Source: Desulfobacterales bacterium HSG17 | GTDB lineage: Bacteria; Desulfobacterota; Desulfobacteria; Desulfobacterales; Desulfococcaceae | Reading direction: 5' to 3' | NCBI GenBank assembly: GCA_030377945.1 | Contig: JAUCGD010000031.1 | Span: 1 to 24,059, forward strand | DNA: 24,059 bases | Part shown: piece after piece, positions 1 to 10,500 of the stretch | How positions within the stretch are numbered: the first letter of the stretch is position 1 | How the letters are laid out: every line of letters begins with the position of its first letter | Notes under the pieces: generated by a model | What the model saw: only the letters and a program-made list of their open reading frames with translations | What the model was told of the DNA's origin: nothing | The model's database searches: none | Position numbers and translations under genes: made by a program

Positions 1-1365
1 ACAGATAAAAGATGGAGACTGCTTATTGTGGATGATGAACCTTATAATCTCCAATTAATGCGCCAGGTTTTAGAGGATAGATATCAATTATCATTTGCTC
101 CAAACGGTATCAAGGCACTTGAGGTTGCCAAAAAAATAATGCCTGATTTGATACTGCTTGATATTATGATGCCTGAAATGGACGGCTATGAAGTTTGCAG
201 AAAATTAAAAAATGATGAAAAAACACGCCTTATTCCTGTAATTTTCATAACAGCTAAAATGGAAATAGAAGATGAAGCAAAAGGACTTGAGCTTGGAGCA
301 ATTGATTACATTGGCAAACCCATCAGCCCCTCAATTGTCAAGGCGAGGATAAAAAATCACCTGGAATTAAAACTTGCCCGTGAAAAAATAGAAAGGCAGA
401 AAAAAATACTTGAAGAACAAAACAGGGTAGTGCTTGAATCATCCAGCCTTCGTGAAGATGTGGAACATATTATGCGCCATGATCTTAAAGCTCCGTTGAA
501 TGCAGTTATTGTAATGCCGGAAATCATAATGGAAAATGAAAATCTTTCCGAGGAAATTATAGATCAGCTAAAATCAATTGAGGACGCAGGTCTTAGAATG
601 CTGGGCATGATTAATCTATCCTTAGATATTATTAAAATGGAACGGGGTGTATACGAACTTCAGGCTGTTGATGTAAATATCATAAAGCTGGTAAGGAAAA
701 TCATAGATGAGAATAATTATACTGTGGAAAGAAAGAAACTCTCATGGGATATTGAGGTAAGCAAAAACTCAGAATATAATTCAGACATCAATGATGAAAA
801 TTTTTCAGTCCTTGGTGAAAACCTGCTTTGTTACTCAATGCTTTCAAATCTGATAAAAAACGCTGTTGAAGCTTCACCAAAAGAGGAGACGATAACAATC
901 AGGCTTTACCATGAAAAAAAGATGGGAGTTGTTCTAATTCGTAATAAAGGCGAAGTGCCGAAAGATATTCAAAACAATTTTTTTGATAAATATGTTACAT
1001 CCGGTAAAGCTTCAGGTACAGGGCTTGGAACTTATTCTGCCAGACTTATTGCCGAAACTCAGGGAGGAAGTATTTATCTTGACGTATCCGAACAAGAATA
1101 CACCTCTGTAACAATCCGTATTCCGACTCACAAAACCAGAGATAATGAGGAGGAAATATATCCCTTGATCTCTCTTGATGCTTTGCCGACCGAACTGCTC
1201 ACCCGGATGATTCCCCCCTTGCAGGAAGGCGATCTTTCCGAAATTGAAACCCTGATTCATGGAATTCGTTCTTATGATGCCCAGGCAGCCAGCGCAATAA
1301 AAAAAATGGCTGACAATTTTGAATTTGATAAGATTTTGCAACTTATTCGTGGAAAAAGTACCTGA
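1..1365 (+). CDS. Response-regulator/histidine kinase (REC-HisKA-HATPase-tail), 5' end outside window
   Basis: The reading frame is open from base 1, and the receiver begins (LLIVDDEP) only a few codons in, so the real start lies just left of the window; the GTG at 28 is inside the receiver. Numbering the 454 visible residues: REC about 6-120 with phospho-acceptor Asp54 ([11 protein letters not shown]) and Lys106; a coiled linker 125-150; a HisKA-like helix with His160 in the motif RHDLKAPLN; HATPase about 270-376 with N-box Asn287 and G2 box GTGLG (339-343). The G1 box is atypical: NKGEVP where DxGxGxP is usual. The C-terminal 60 residues form the helical tail seen in other kinases here, ending NFEFDKILQLI. 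There is no membrane segment, so it is a cytosolic kinase whose own receiver probably controls it. Family is certain; signal and partner are unknown. Confidence 0.93.
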   Translation, partial: TDKRWRLLIVDDEPYNLQLMRQVLEDRYQLSFAPNGIKALEVAKKIMPDLILLDIMMPEMDGYEVCRKLKNDEKTRLIPVIFITAKMEIEDEAKGLELGAIDYIGKPISPSIVKARIKNHLELKLAREKIERQKKILEEQNRVVLESSSLREDVEHIMRHDLKAPLNAVIVMPEIIMENENLSEEIIDQLKSIEDAGLRMLGMINLSLDIIKMERGVYELQAVDVNIIKLVRKIIDENNYTVERKKLSWDIEVSKNSEYNSDINDENFSVLGENLLCYSMLSNLIKNAVEASPKEETITIRLYHEKKMGVVLIRNKGEVPKDIQNNFFDKYVTSGKASGTGLGTYSARLIAETQGGSIYLDVSEQEYTSVTIRIPTHKTRDNEEEIYPLISLDALPTELLTRMIPPLQEGDLSEIETLIHGIRSYDAQAASAIKKMADNFEFDKILQLIRGKST

Positions 1366-1610
1366 AAATATTTTAAACAATAAAACGGAAAAGGAACAAG
1401 AAAATGATTAATTATAAACTTACACAATGTTATCTTATTATTGTAGTATTTTTCATTCCATGAAAGCGGTTGACAGAAATTCTGTTGATTTTAGCGTTAT
1501 CGGGGCAGACGGGGCCTTAAACTGGACCCGAACAAGATAAAAAACTCGGGAACCGCTTTTTTTGCTGGGCCGGTTACCCAGGTTGGCTGGGCATTCAAAA
1601 AAAAGGATAA
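1366..1610. other. Gap upstream of the kinase remnant, no gene supported
   Basis: No convincing coding sequence is seen on either strand. The 1490-1600 part is visibly richer in G+C than its surroundings and holds an imperfect inverted repeat (GGGAACCG near 1548 with CGGTTACCC near 1571). A TTGACA hexamer lies at 1470-1475, but the matching -10 is poor (TAGCGT, 1492-1497). It may be decayed sequence from the same lost kinase gene as the next feature, but nothing readable supports this. Confidence 0.4.
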
Positions 1611-1871
1611 AGACCTTCCCTTGGATTTGAGCTGCAAGAGGCAGAAAACAGACAGCAGGCAGTTGAAATATGTGAACAATGGGAACCTCACCTGATCTGG
1701 ATGGATATGCGGATGCCAATAATATTAGGAGACGCTGAACGAGTTGAAAGCCTTAGAACCCGCATCCGCTCCCACAATACAGCCCTTGCCGATACTTTGG
1801 CGATAATAGCAGATGAATTTGAATTTGATAAAATCCTGGAATTTGTTCAGGAACCTGAATCAGGAGAATAA
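1611..1871 (+). pseudogene. Remnant of a hybrid histidine kinase: partial receiver fused to a tail module
   Basis: Frame 3 is open from just after a TAA at 1608 to a TAA at 1869 but has no usable start codon near its 5' end. The translation first reads as the middle of a receiver (GFELQEAEN, then EPHLIWMDMRMP with the phospho-acceptor Asp in MDMRMP). It then jumps directly to a C-terminal tail module (RVESLRTRIRSHN, then [14 protein letters not shown]). The second half of the receiver and everything upstream (sensor, HisKA, HATPase) are missing. This is best read as the end of a former hybrid kinase with a 5' deletion and an internal deletion. The tail strongly resembles that of the gene ending at 1365. 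A few in-frame codons of the remnant were previously readable as a false N-terminal extension of the next gene. Confidence 0.75.
1862..1866 (+). promoter_or_regulatory. Ribosome binding site for the kinase at 1876
   Basis: AGGAG lies nine bases before ATG 1876 and decides the start. The in-frame ATG at 1813 would add 21 residues that are only another frame of the upstream tail remnant. Confidence 0.75.
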
Positions 1872-1875
1872 ACAT

Positions 1876-4671
1876 ATGAACAAAACAGACAGCAATTTTT
1901 CATCAAATATTCTCATTGTTGATGACAATCCCGAAAATCTTCGTTTGTTATCAACAATACTCAAAAAAAACGGTTATATGGTCAGAACGCTTCGAAAAGG
2001 CCAAATGGTATTACCCTCTGTTTTGAGTAGTCCGCCGGATATGATTCTGCTGGATATCATGATGCCTGAAATGAACGGGTACGAAGTCTGCCGTCAGCTA
2101 AAAGATCATGATAAAACTCGTGACATTCCCATAATTTTTTTCAGCGCCCTGAATGAAACCAAAGATAAAGTTAAAGCCTTTTCTGTGGGCGGCATTGATT
2201 ATATAACAAAGCCGTTTCAGGAGAAAGAAGTCCTTTCAAGAGTAAAGAATCATTTGTTAACTCGGGAAATAATGAAACGCCTGGAGGAAAAAAATGCGCA
2301 GCTTGCTCAGGCTGAAAAAAAATTCCGGCGGGACGAGGAACGGCTGAATATTCTGTTTAAGCTCAGCCAGATGAATATTTCTCACCAGGAAGTGGCAAAA
2401 CAGTCCCTGGAGCAGATGATAGGTCTGACCTTCAGCAAGGTTGGTTATCTGCATTTTGTCAATCCTGACCAAAAATCCATTTCCCTTTTTTCATGGTCAG
2501 AACGTACATTGGAAAACTGCACAGCTATTAAAGATTCTCATTATCCGCTGGACGCTGCCGGAGTTTGGGCTGATTGTGTAAGAAAGCGGAAGCCTGTGAT
2601 TCACAATAACTATGCTGATCTGACTGACAAAAAAGGACTCCCGGACGGACATTTTCCTGTTTGGCGTCACATGAGCGTTCCGATTTTCGACAAAGGTAAT
2701 ATTGTTGCTATTGCAGGCGTCGGAAACAAGGAAGCCCCCTATGATGAAACTGACGAGAAGCAACTCATGCTTTTTATGAGAAGTATGTGGGAAATTTTTC
2801 AGAGAAAAAGATCCGAAGAAAAGCTTCGCAAAGCCAAGGAAGCCGCAGAAAGCGCTAACCAGGCAAAATCCGAATTTCTGGCAAATATGAGCCATGAGAT
2901 CAGAACTCCCATGAACTCGGTCATCGGTTTTCTGTCCCTGGCTTTAGATGATCCGGCAAGTACGGAAAAACACAAGAACTACCTTTCAACCGCATATAAA
3001 TCATCAAAATTCCTGCTTGGTCTGATTAATGATATTTTAGATGTCAGCAAGCTGGAAAACAACAGGCTGGAACTGGAAAACATCCCCTTCAATCTGAATA
3101 AAATGATACAGGAAACCCTTATGACCTTCGATATTGCGGCCCAAAAAAAGGGACTTTCCCTGGAACTGAAAACAACCGGGGATGTTCCTGAAAATGTTAT
3201 CGGCGATCCGGCCAGGCTCCGGCAGATTCTGATCAATCTGACAGGCAATTCCATCAAATTTACTGAAAAAGGAAGTGTAACCGTAAATGTAAAAGCTGAC
3301 AGCCCCACAGCACCCGGTATGTTTCATTTTGAAATCAGGGATACCGGCATTGGAATCCCCACAGACAGACTGGATAATATTTTCGACCCGTTCATCCAGG
3401 CTGATACTTCAACCACCCGTAAATTCGGCGGAACCGGTCTTGGAACCACGATTTCCAGACAACTGGCTGAACTGATGGGCGGAGAAATATGGGCGGAAAG
3501 CGAGCAGGGAAAAGGCAGCACATTTCATTTTACCGTGCGCATGGAACCGACCGATACAGTGTACGAACCCAAACTTGAATGTCGGCTTTCCAATTCATGC
3601 AGAAATTTCAGAATCCTTGTTGCTGAAGATATTGAGGAAAATATTATGCTGGCAAAGATTCGTCTGGAAGAACAGGGCCATACAGTTATTATTGCAAGAA
3701 ACGGACAGGAGGCAGTTGATGCATTTCGGAGAAAAGCACCTGACATCATTCTTATGGATGTTCACATGCCTGAAACAGACGGTCTGGAAGCTGCCCGGAT
3801 GATCCGTGAACTTGAAGCCGGTTCAGGCACCCATATCCCCATTGTAGCTCTCACTGCAAGTGTTATGATAGAAGAACAGAAAATATGTATTGAAGCTGGA
3901 ATGGATGCTGTTGCTGAAAAACCGGTTGATTTTGAAAAACTTTTTAACATAATGGAAAATCTTGTTCCCCAGAGTGCGGGCAAACCTAAAATATTTAAAA
4001 ACCGGATACCTAAAACAAATTCTCATCCTGAACCCAAACGCACTTCCCTTATACCCGGTCCCTTAAAAGGTATTGATTATGAAAAAGGGCTGCGCACATG
4101 GAAAAATCCCCAAAAGTATCAGAAGGCATTGACTGGCTTCTGCCGTGATTACAGAAATGCAGCCCATGAGATGCTGAATTCTGTTCAGACCGGTGACAGA
4201 GAAAGGGCATACAGCATTGCCCATGCACTCAAAGGTGTCTCAGGCAATCTATCAGTCACAGAGGTTTATCGTATTACGGCAAAGCTCAATGTGTGTATCA
4301 TGAATGAGGACCCGGAAGTTTCCCTGCCTTTGATTGAATCCCTGAAAACAGCATTGAATACTGCTGCTGAATCTGTCAGGCAGTTTGAACCCCTAAAGCC
4401 TGAACAAATAGAGCCGGAACATAATATAGAGGCCGGAAAAGAAAGTCAGCATGAACCTCTTGAAGAATTATTTAACAATCTGCTGGAATCTCTAAAAGAT
4501 TATAATCCGGCCGATGTTGAACCTTTTCTTGAAAAAATGGGCCAGGTACTTTCTTTGCATCAGATTGACCCCATTGTACAGGAAATTGACAAATTTGATT
4601 TTGACAGGGCAGGGGAGGAAACTTTAAAACTTGCTTTGTCTTTAGGTATTAAACCGGATAATGGCAGTTGA
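1876..4671 (+). CDS. Hybrid sensor kinase REC-GAF-HisKA-HATPase-REC-HPt-tail
   Basis: This 931-residue cytosolic protein carries a full internal phosphorelay. Order: REC1 10-125 (Asp60 in [11 protein letters not shown], Lys112); a short coiled coil; GAF about 160-310; HisKA 330-400 with His340 ([10 protein letters not shown]); HATPase about 440-556 with N-box around Asn458, G1 DTGIGIP (489-495) and G2 [10 protein letters not shown] (518-527); REC2 578-695 (Asp628 in LMDVHMPE, Lys682); HPt about 732-835 with His783 in AHALKG; tail 858-927 ending [11 protein letters not shown]. The expected route is His340 to Asp628 to His783, then to an outside regulator, with REC1 as an input. It is the only protein in the window with a recognisable HPt, so it could pass phosphate for its neighbours. 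REC1 and the upstream region are duplicated at 4664 onward. No HTH or other output is present. The ligand of the GAF domain is unknown. Confidence 0.95.
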   Translation: MNKTDSNFSSNILIVDDNPENLRLLSTILKKNGYMVRTLRKGQMVLPSVLSSPPDMILLDIMMPEMNGYEVCRQLKDHDKTRDIPIIFFSALNETKDKVKAFSVGGIDYITKPFQEKEVLSRVKNHLLTREIMKRLEEKNAQLAQAEKKFRRDEERLNILFKLSQMNISHQEVAKQSLEQMIGLTFSKVGYLHFVNPDQKSISLFSWSERTLENCTAIKDSHYPLDAAGVWADCVRKRKPVIHNNYADLTDKKGLPDGHFPVWRHMSVPIFDKGNIVAIAGVGNKEAPYDETDEKQLMLFMRSMWEIFQRKRSEEKLRKAKEAAESANQAKSEFLANMSHEIRTPMNSVIGFLSLALDDPASTEKHKNYLSTAYKSSKFLLGLINDILDVSKLENNRLELENIPFNLNKMIQETLMTFDIAAQKKGLSLELKTTGDVPENVIGDPARLRQILINLTGNSIKFTEKGSVTVNVKADSPTAPGMFHFEIRDTGIGIPTDRLDNIFDPFIQADTSTTRKFGGTGLGTTISRQLAELMGGEIWAESEQGKGSTFHFTVRMEPTDTVYEPKLECRLSNSCRNFRILVAEDIEENIMLAKIRLEEQGHTVIIARNGQEAVDAFRRKAPDIILMDVHMPETDGLEAARMIRELEAGSGTHIPIVALTASVMIEEQKICIEAGMDAVAEKPVDFEKLFNIMENLVPQSAGKPKIFKNRIPKTNSHPEPKRTSLIPGPLKGIDYEKGLRTWKNPQKYQKALTGFCRDYRNAAHEMLNSVQTGDRERAYSIAHALKGVSGNLSVTEVYRITAKLNVCIMNEDPEVSLPLIESLKTALNTAAESVRQFEPLKPEQIEPEHNIEAGKESQHEPLEELFNNLLESLKDYNPADVEPFLEKMGQVLSLHQIDPIVQEIDKFDFDRAGEETLKLALSLGIKPDNGS

Positions 4672-4726
4672 ATTTGATTTTGACAAAATTATAGAATATG
4701 TCCAGGAACCGGTATCAGGAGCATAA
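4661..4726 (+). pseudogene. Fragment of a kinase tail module left by tandem duplication
   Basis: In a frame different from the preceding gene, 4661-4726 reads [20 protein letters not shown] plus Ala and a stop. It matches the end of the remnant at 1611-1871 ([18 protein letters not shown], stop), and both sit directly before an RBS and a gene beginning MNKTDSN. Similarity to 1809 onward begins at about 4664, so the stop of the gene ending at 4671 lies inside the duplicated block. It is probably not a functional gene; it marks the left junction of a duplication. Confidence 0.65.
4717..4721 (+). promoter_or_regulatory. Ribosome binding site for the kinase at 4731
   Basis: AGGAG lies nine bases before ATG 4731, the same arrangement as at 1862-1876. 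It favours this start over the in-frame ATG at 4698, which lies in the tail remnant. Confidence 0.75.
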
Positions 4727-4730
4727 GCAT

Positions 4731-7448
4731 ATGAACAAAACAGACAGCAACTCTTTATCAAACATTCTCATTGTTGATGACAAGCCTGCAAATCTCAGGC
4801 TTTTAACGGAAATGCTCAAAAAAAACGGCTATGTAGTCAGAACCCTAAGAAAAGGGCAGATGGTATTATCTGCTGTTCTAAGCGCTCCCCCGGATATTAT
4901 TCTGCTGGATATCATGATGCCTGAAATGAACGGGTACGAAGTCTGCCGGCAGCTAAAAGCTCATGAAAAAACCAGTGACATTCCCATAGTTTTCATAAGC
5001 GCTCTGAATGAATCTGAAAACAAAGTAAAAGCCTTTTCTATGGGTGGTGTTGATTATATCACAAAGCCGTTTCATGAAAAAGAGGTCATATCACGCGTCA
5101 AGACCCATCTGTCCTTTAATAATCTGAAAAAACAGCTTGAAACCAAGAATACTCAGTTGTCTCGGGAAATTGAATCGCGGAAAAAGACTGAGGCAGAGCT
5201 TGTCAGGACCAAAAGGTTTTTGGATAATTTAATAAATAAGATGCCGAATCCTGTTTTTGTAAAAGACGAACAGCATCAATGGATTCTTGTGAATGATGAG
5301 TTTTGCCGGTTTATTGGCGTTAATCGTGAAGTACTGATCGGCAAATCGGATTATGATTTTTTTCCTGAAAAGGAAGCTGATGTTTTCTGGGAAATAGACA
5401 ATATAGTTTTTGAAAGCGGCAGCACACATGCAAATGAGGAAAATTTTACAGATTCAGCAGGAAAAACCCATACGATCCTGACACAGAAATCCTCCTTAAC
5501 CGGAGATTCAGGAGAAAAAATTCTGGTGGGAATCATTACAGATATTGCCCAGCGGATACAAATGGAGAATGAACTGCGGAAGAGCGAATCTATTTTGAAT
5601 AACAGCCAGAAGATTGCTAAAATCGGCGGGTGGGAATTTAACACTGAAACAAAGGAGTTTTTCTGGACCAGGGAAGTTTTCAGGATGCGTGAATTGTCCC
5701 CGGACTATATACCGACTCTGGAAGGCGGCATCGGTTTTTACGTTCCTTTTCACCAGCCCATTATCAGACAGGCAATTGAGCAGGCAATGGAAAATGCGGA
5801 ACCGTGGGACATGGAACTGGAAAACATTACAGCCCTGGGAAAGCGGATATGGATCAGAACCATGGGTGAACCGCATATAGAAAACAACCGGGTTGTAAAA
5901 CTAACCGGAATAGTTCAGGAAATAACAGATTTAAAGATAACAAAGGATCGTCTTGAAGCAGAAAGCGAGTTTCGGGCAGGCATCATAAAATCAGCAGCAG
6001 AGGGAATTTGCATCTGCCACAAAACAGAGGCTTTTCCCTATCTGAACTATATTGAGTGGAATGATCGGATGACCGAGATAACCGGTTATACCAAAGACGA
6101 GATCAACAGCTTGGGGTGGTATCAGACAATGTATCCTGATGACGCTGCCCAGGAAAAAGCAAAAGAGCGGAACAGAAGGATTAAACAGGGATTTCAACTC
6201 GAACAGGAAGAAGTGGAAATCATAAGGAAAGACGGGAAAAATCGCTTTTTATCAATCTCCACATCAGCAATCATAACAGAAAAAGGGATTCCCTGTTCTC
6301 TTGTAATGATGCACGATTTGACAGACAGAAAAAAGGCTGAGACAGCTCTCTTTGAAGCAAAAAATGAGGCTGATGCGGCCAACAAAGCTAAAAGTGAATT
6401 TTTGGCAAACATGAGCCATGAAATTCGTACTCCCATGAATTCAGTTCTCGGTTTTCTGGAACTGACCCTGGGGTTTCCTGCTTTGCCCGAATCCCATAGG
6501 AAAAACCTCGAAACCGCGTTTTATTCCGCAAAATCACTGATGGTGCTGATGAATGACATTATCGACATCAGCAAACTGGAAAATAATAAAATGAAACTTG
6601 AAAAACAGCCCTTTGATCCTGTGCTGCTGATTCAAGAAACCCTGCTCACTTTTGAAAACAAATGCAGGGAAAAAGGGCTGGATTTGTCTTTTAATATTCA
6701 TCCGAATCTTTCCCGGTGCTATATCGGTGATCCCGTAAGACTGCGGCAGATACTCATCAATCTGATCGGCAATGCCGTCAAATTTACCGAAAAAGGCGGG
6801 GTTGTCATCAGAGCGGCATGTGAAGAACAGGTCAAAAAAGATATGTATCCCTCTTCATCTGTTACCCTTCATTTTTCAATTGAAGACACGGGAATCGGCA
6901 TTCCGGCGGACAGCCTGAATAAAATCTTCGACCCGTTTACCCAGGTGGACAGCTCTGATGCCCGATGCTATGGGGGCACGGGTCTGGGAACAACTATCTC
7001 CAAAAGGCTTGCCGAGCTAATGGGCGGAAAAATCCGGGTTAAAAGCGAAAAGGGAAAGGGCAGTACGTTTCATTTCACGGTCTGCACAGAACCGGCAGAT
7101 CAGGCAGCAGATGAACTGTTTCCAATGACCCAATCCCTTGAAGTTGACATGAACAAAGCAGTTCATTCCATACAGCAGCTTGAAAAAAAGAAAAAGCAGG
7201 GTGAACAGTGCGGGAGCATGGAGCAGCGAACCACTGGGGAGCTTTTCCGTAATCTATTGGCATCTTTTGATGAATACAATCCCTCAGCCGCAGAGCCTTT
7301 TCTTGAACAACTGGGTCAGTTTATTGCTCCGCAGGAAATTAAGCAGATACAGCAGTGCCTGGACAGATTTGACTTTGACGGTGCAAGGGAGGAAACCAAA
7401 AAGCTGGAAGCAAAACTGAATATCGAATTGAAGGAACATCATGAATAA
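4731..7448 (+). CDS. Sensor kinase REC-PAS-PAS-PAS-HisKA-HATPase-tail
   Basis: This is a 905-residue cytosolic protein. Order: REC 10-125 (Asp60, Lys112), nearly a copy of the first receiver of the gene at 1876; coiled linker 130-165; PAS1 about 165-275 (FVKDEQHQWILVNDEF); PAS2 285-400 (AKIGGWEFNTETKEFFW); PAS3 410-530, ending in the usual DLTDRKKAE connector; HisKA 550-620 with His563 ([10 protein letters not shown]); HATPase 665-785 with N-box around Asn681, G1 DTGIGIP (719-725) and G2 [10 protein letters not shown] (748-757). There is no C-terminal receiver or HPt; after a charged linker the protein ends with the tail module 834-900 (DRFDFDGAREE). Phosphate must therefore go to its own N-terminal receiver or to another protein. 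The PAS cofactors cannot be told from sequence. Confidence 0.95.
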   Translation: MNKTDSNSLSNILIVDDKPANLRLLTEMLKKNGYVVRTLRKGQMVLSAVLSAPPDIILLDIMMPEMNGYEVCRQLKAHEKTSDIPIVFISALNESENKVKAFSMGGVDYITKPFHEKEVISRVKTHLSFNNLKKQLETKNTQLSREIESRKKTEAELVRTKRFLDNLINKMPNPVFVKDEQHQWILVNDEFCRFIGVNREVLIGKSDYDFFPEKEADVFWEIDNIVFESGSTHANEENFTDSAGKTHTILTQKSSLTGDSGEKILVGIITDIAQRIQMENELRKSESILNNSQKIAKIGGWEFNTETKEFFWTREVFRMRELSPDYIPTLEGGIGFYVPFHQPIIRQAIEQAMENAEPWDMELENITALGKRIWIRTMGEPHIENNRVVKLTGIVQEITDLKITKDRLEAESEFRAGIIKSAAEGICICHKTEAFPYLNYIEWNDRMTEITGYTKDEINSLGWYQTMYPDDAAQEKAKERNRRIKQGFQLEQEEVEIIRKDGKNRFLSISTSAIITEKGIPCSLVMMHDLTDRKKAETALFEAKNEADAANKAKSEFLANMSHEIRTPMNSVLGFLELTLGFPALPESHRKNLETAFYSAKSLMVLMNDIIDISKLENNKMKLEKQPFDPVLLIQETLLTFENKCREKGLDLSFNIHPNLSRCYIGDPVRLRQILINLIGNAVKFTEKGGVVIRAACEEQVKKDMYPSSSVTLHFSIEDTGIGIPADSLNKIFDPFTQVDSSDARCYGGTGLGTTISKRLAELMGGKIRVKSEKGKGSTFHFTVCTEPADQAADELFPMTQSLEVDMNKAVHSIQQLEKKKKQGEQCGSMEQRTTGELFRNLLASFDEYNPSAAEPFLEQLGQFIAPQEIKQIQQCLDRFDFDGAREETKKLEAKLNIELKEHHE

Positions 7449-7531
7449 ACCCTTGAAGAAATATAAATGTAAAACCGGCTGTGGATTTGGATATTAATTT
7501 ATACTAGGAAAAACATTAACAGGAGAAACAT
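7449..7531 (+). promoter_or_regulatory. Leader of the 1808-residue kinase gene, with RBS and possible -10
   Basis: AGGAG at 7521-7525 lies six bases before ATG 7532 and is a good RBS. TATACT at 7500-7505 is a fair -10 hexamer, but no good -35 is found 16-18 bases upstream. The 83-base gap could hold an internal promoter, though the preceding gene may simply read through. Confidence 0.35.
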
Positions 7532-10500
7532 ATGTTCAGACTTTCAGACATAAAGATGAAACCAAAGTTAATATTATTATTCCTGGTTGCAGGAATTGTT
7601 CCCCTGGTTGTTGCAGGGGCAATCGGGTGGAAAAATGCAACCCAGGCATTGATGCACAAATCTTTTGAAGAGCTTGAAGCAGTGAGGGACATTAAAAAGG
7701 CTGAGATGGATTCCTTTGTAAAGGAGCGAGGAAAAGATATGGACACTCTTGTTGAAGTGGCTTCAAGGCTTCAGCATGATGCATTTGAAAAATTAAAAAT
7801 CAGCCAGGAGCTTAAAAAAGCTCAACTTGAGGCATTTTTTTCAGAGGTACAAAGCGATATACAGACATTTTCCAAAAGTGAAGATGTGTTAAAAGTTTAC
7901 ACACATATCAAAAAATATCATGATGATATGGCCTTTGCTCCTGACGGTCCCTATGACATTTCCACAGATACATATAAAGAAATTCATAAAAATTACGGGA
8001 GATACCTGACTGACTATGCAGCAAAACACGGGTATGATGATATATTTCTTATCTGTGCCTCTCATGGACATATAATGTTCAGTACCGGGAAAAAAATAGA
8101 TCTGGGCACAAATCTGAGGCATGGTAAATATAAAAATCAGGGAATTGCAAGACTCTGGAACAAAATAATTGAAACAAAGACCACAGCTGTTGAAGATTTT
8201 TCTTCTTATTTGCCTGATAATGGGAATCAGGCAGCCTTTATCGGCACCCCGGTTTTTAACAACTCAAATGAACTTCTTGGACTGATCGCATTACAACTGC
8301 CTATTGAGCCGATTCATGACATTGTTCAAAACCTTGTGGGTATGGGTAATACCGGGGAAACATATCTGGTTGGGGAAAACAGAAGCAAAATTGCATTTCG
8401 GAGCAATCTCAGGAATGGAAAGTATTTTATCGGTCAGGAAATATCAACTCCATATATTGAAAAAGCCCTTGCAAATGAGTCAGGTGAGGCCCTTTTTACA
8501 GACAGTGAGGGGCAGCTGGTTATTGCAGCTTATGATCCCCTGGATATCAAAGGATTGAACTGGGCATGTATATCAAAGATTGATATTGAAGAAGCAATTG
8601 CACCTGAAACAGGAGAAAAAAATATCTTTTCCCAATATATTATGATGCACGAATATTATGACTTTTATCTTATTCATCCCCAGGGTGAGGTTTTTTATTC
8701 GGTTGCTAAAGGTAAAGAACATGGAACAAATATGCTTAAAGGGGAATACTCAGGTTCAGGACTGGGCAGGCTGGTAAAAAAGGTATTAAACACAAAAAAG
8801 ATTGAGTTTGCCGATTTTAAGCCTTATGCACCGGATAATAACAAACCAGCTGCTTTTATAGCCAAACCCCTGTTGTATAATGATAAAATAGAGCTGATAG
8901 CAGCCATCCAGGTTTCCATAAAGCCTATTAATAATATTATGCATGGATTGAATAAAATGGGTGAATCAGGAGAAGTTTACCTTGTAGGTCCTGATTATCT
9001 CATGCGTTCCGATTCATATATGGACCCTTTAAATCATTCGGTCCAAGCTTCTTTTGCCGATCATGACAAAGGAAAAGTTGATACCCGTTCTGTAAGGGCT
9101 GCCCTGTCAGGAAAAACAGGCAGGGAGACTATCGAAGACTATCGGGGGGTACAGGTGCTTTCAGCTTATGCACCTGTTAAACTGGGGAGCAGCAATGTTA
9201 CATGGGCGTTGATTGCAGAGATAGATGAAGCTGAAGTGAAAAAGGCTATAACTCATATGGTATGGAATATTTTGAAAGGCGGAGGCACAGCTGTTCTTAT
9301 CATTATATTTATTGCATTTTTCATTGCATCAAAGATTGCTGTTCCCATTATAAGAGGGGCTGATTTTGCTGGTTCAGTGGCAAAAGGAAACTTTGATGCA
9401 GATATGGATGTGAATCAGAAGGATGAAGTGGGCATCCTGGCAGATGCCTTACAGGAGATGAAACACAATATAACCGAGGTATTTAAAGAGATTGAAGAAT
9501 TGATTCAAGGGGTTCAGGAAGGAAATCTAAGTATCAGGGGCAATGCAGATGCATTTACCGGGGGCTGGCGCAGCCTGCTTATCCGCATTAACAATCTCAT
9601 TGATACTGTTACAATGCCGATTCATGTAAGCGCAGGTTATATTGACCGGATATCCAAAGGAGATATTCCTGAACAAATGACAGAAGATTATAAAGGGGAT
9701 TTTAATGAGATCAAGGACAATCTCAACATGCTCATATCCAATATCAGTGAAACCGTGGATGTGGCTGAGAAGATTTCCAGGGGGGATTTTTCCGTTGAAA
9801 TTGAAACCCGTTCTGATAAAGATCGTTTAAGTGCAGCCCTTCTCCAAATGATTGGAACTCTGAATGAAATAACAGCAGTGACCGAAGCTGTTGCATCAGG
9901 AGATTACAGCCGCACACCTGAAATAAAAGGTGAAAAGGATCTGCTGGGAAAAGCTGTTAACCGGATGACTGTAAACCTTCAGAAAATGACAGAGAAAAGC
10001 AAAAGGGAAGACTGGCTGAAAACCGGACAAAATGAGCTGAATCAGCAAGTCCGGGGGGATCAGGAGGTGACTGCACTGACCCGGAATGTTCTTAATTTCC
10101 TTGCCGAATATATGAACCTTCAGGTAGGGGTATGTTATCTGGCAGATGAGAAGGATAAGGAATCTGAAAATGAGCAGCACTTCAGGCTGGTAAGCAGCTA
10201 TGCATATCATGAGCGAAGTAATAATCACAATACCTTCAGACCTGGTCAGGGGTTGATTGGCCAGGCTGCCCTGGAAAAGAAGAGCATTCTCTTTAGTAAT
10301 GTACCCCAGGATCATGTCAATATCAGGATCAATTCCGGCATGGGAGAATCTGACCCTCTCAGTATTTTTGTGCTTCCCCTGGTTCATAATCAGGCTTATG
10401 AAGATACTGTTTCAGGAGTGCTGGCATTGGGAAGCTCCGGGACTTTTACCCAAACTGAAACCCAACTGCTTGAAGGGATTGCAGAAACCATTGCCATCAG

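Noticed and set aside
1470..1497. Sigma-70 promoter with TTGACA at 1470
   Set aside because: The -35 is perfect but the only -10 at the right spacing is TAGCGT, and the site is almost 400 bases from the next start.
1460..1540. 26-codon open frame from ATG 1460 in the GC-rich gap
   Set aside because: It has no RBS and no recognisable similarity, and is too short to support a gene.
1813..1875. N-terminal extension of the kinase at 1876 starting at ATG 1813
   Set aside because: These codons are another frame of the kinase-tail remnant, and the RBS with good spacing lies before ATG 1876. The same reasoning rejects the extensions 4698-4730 and 14468-14587.
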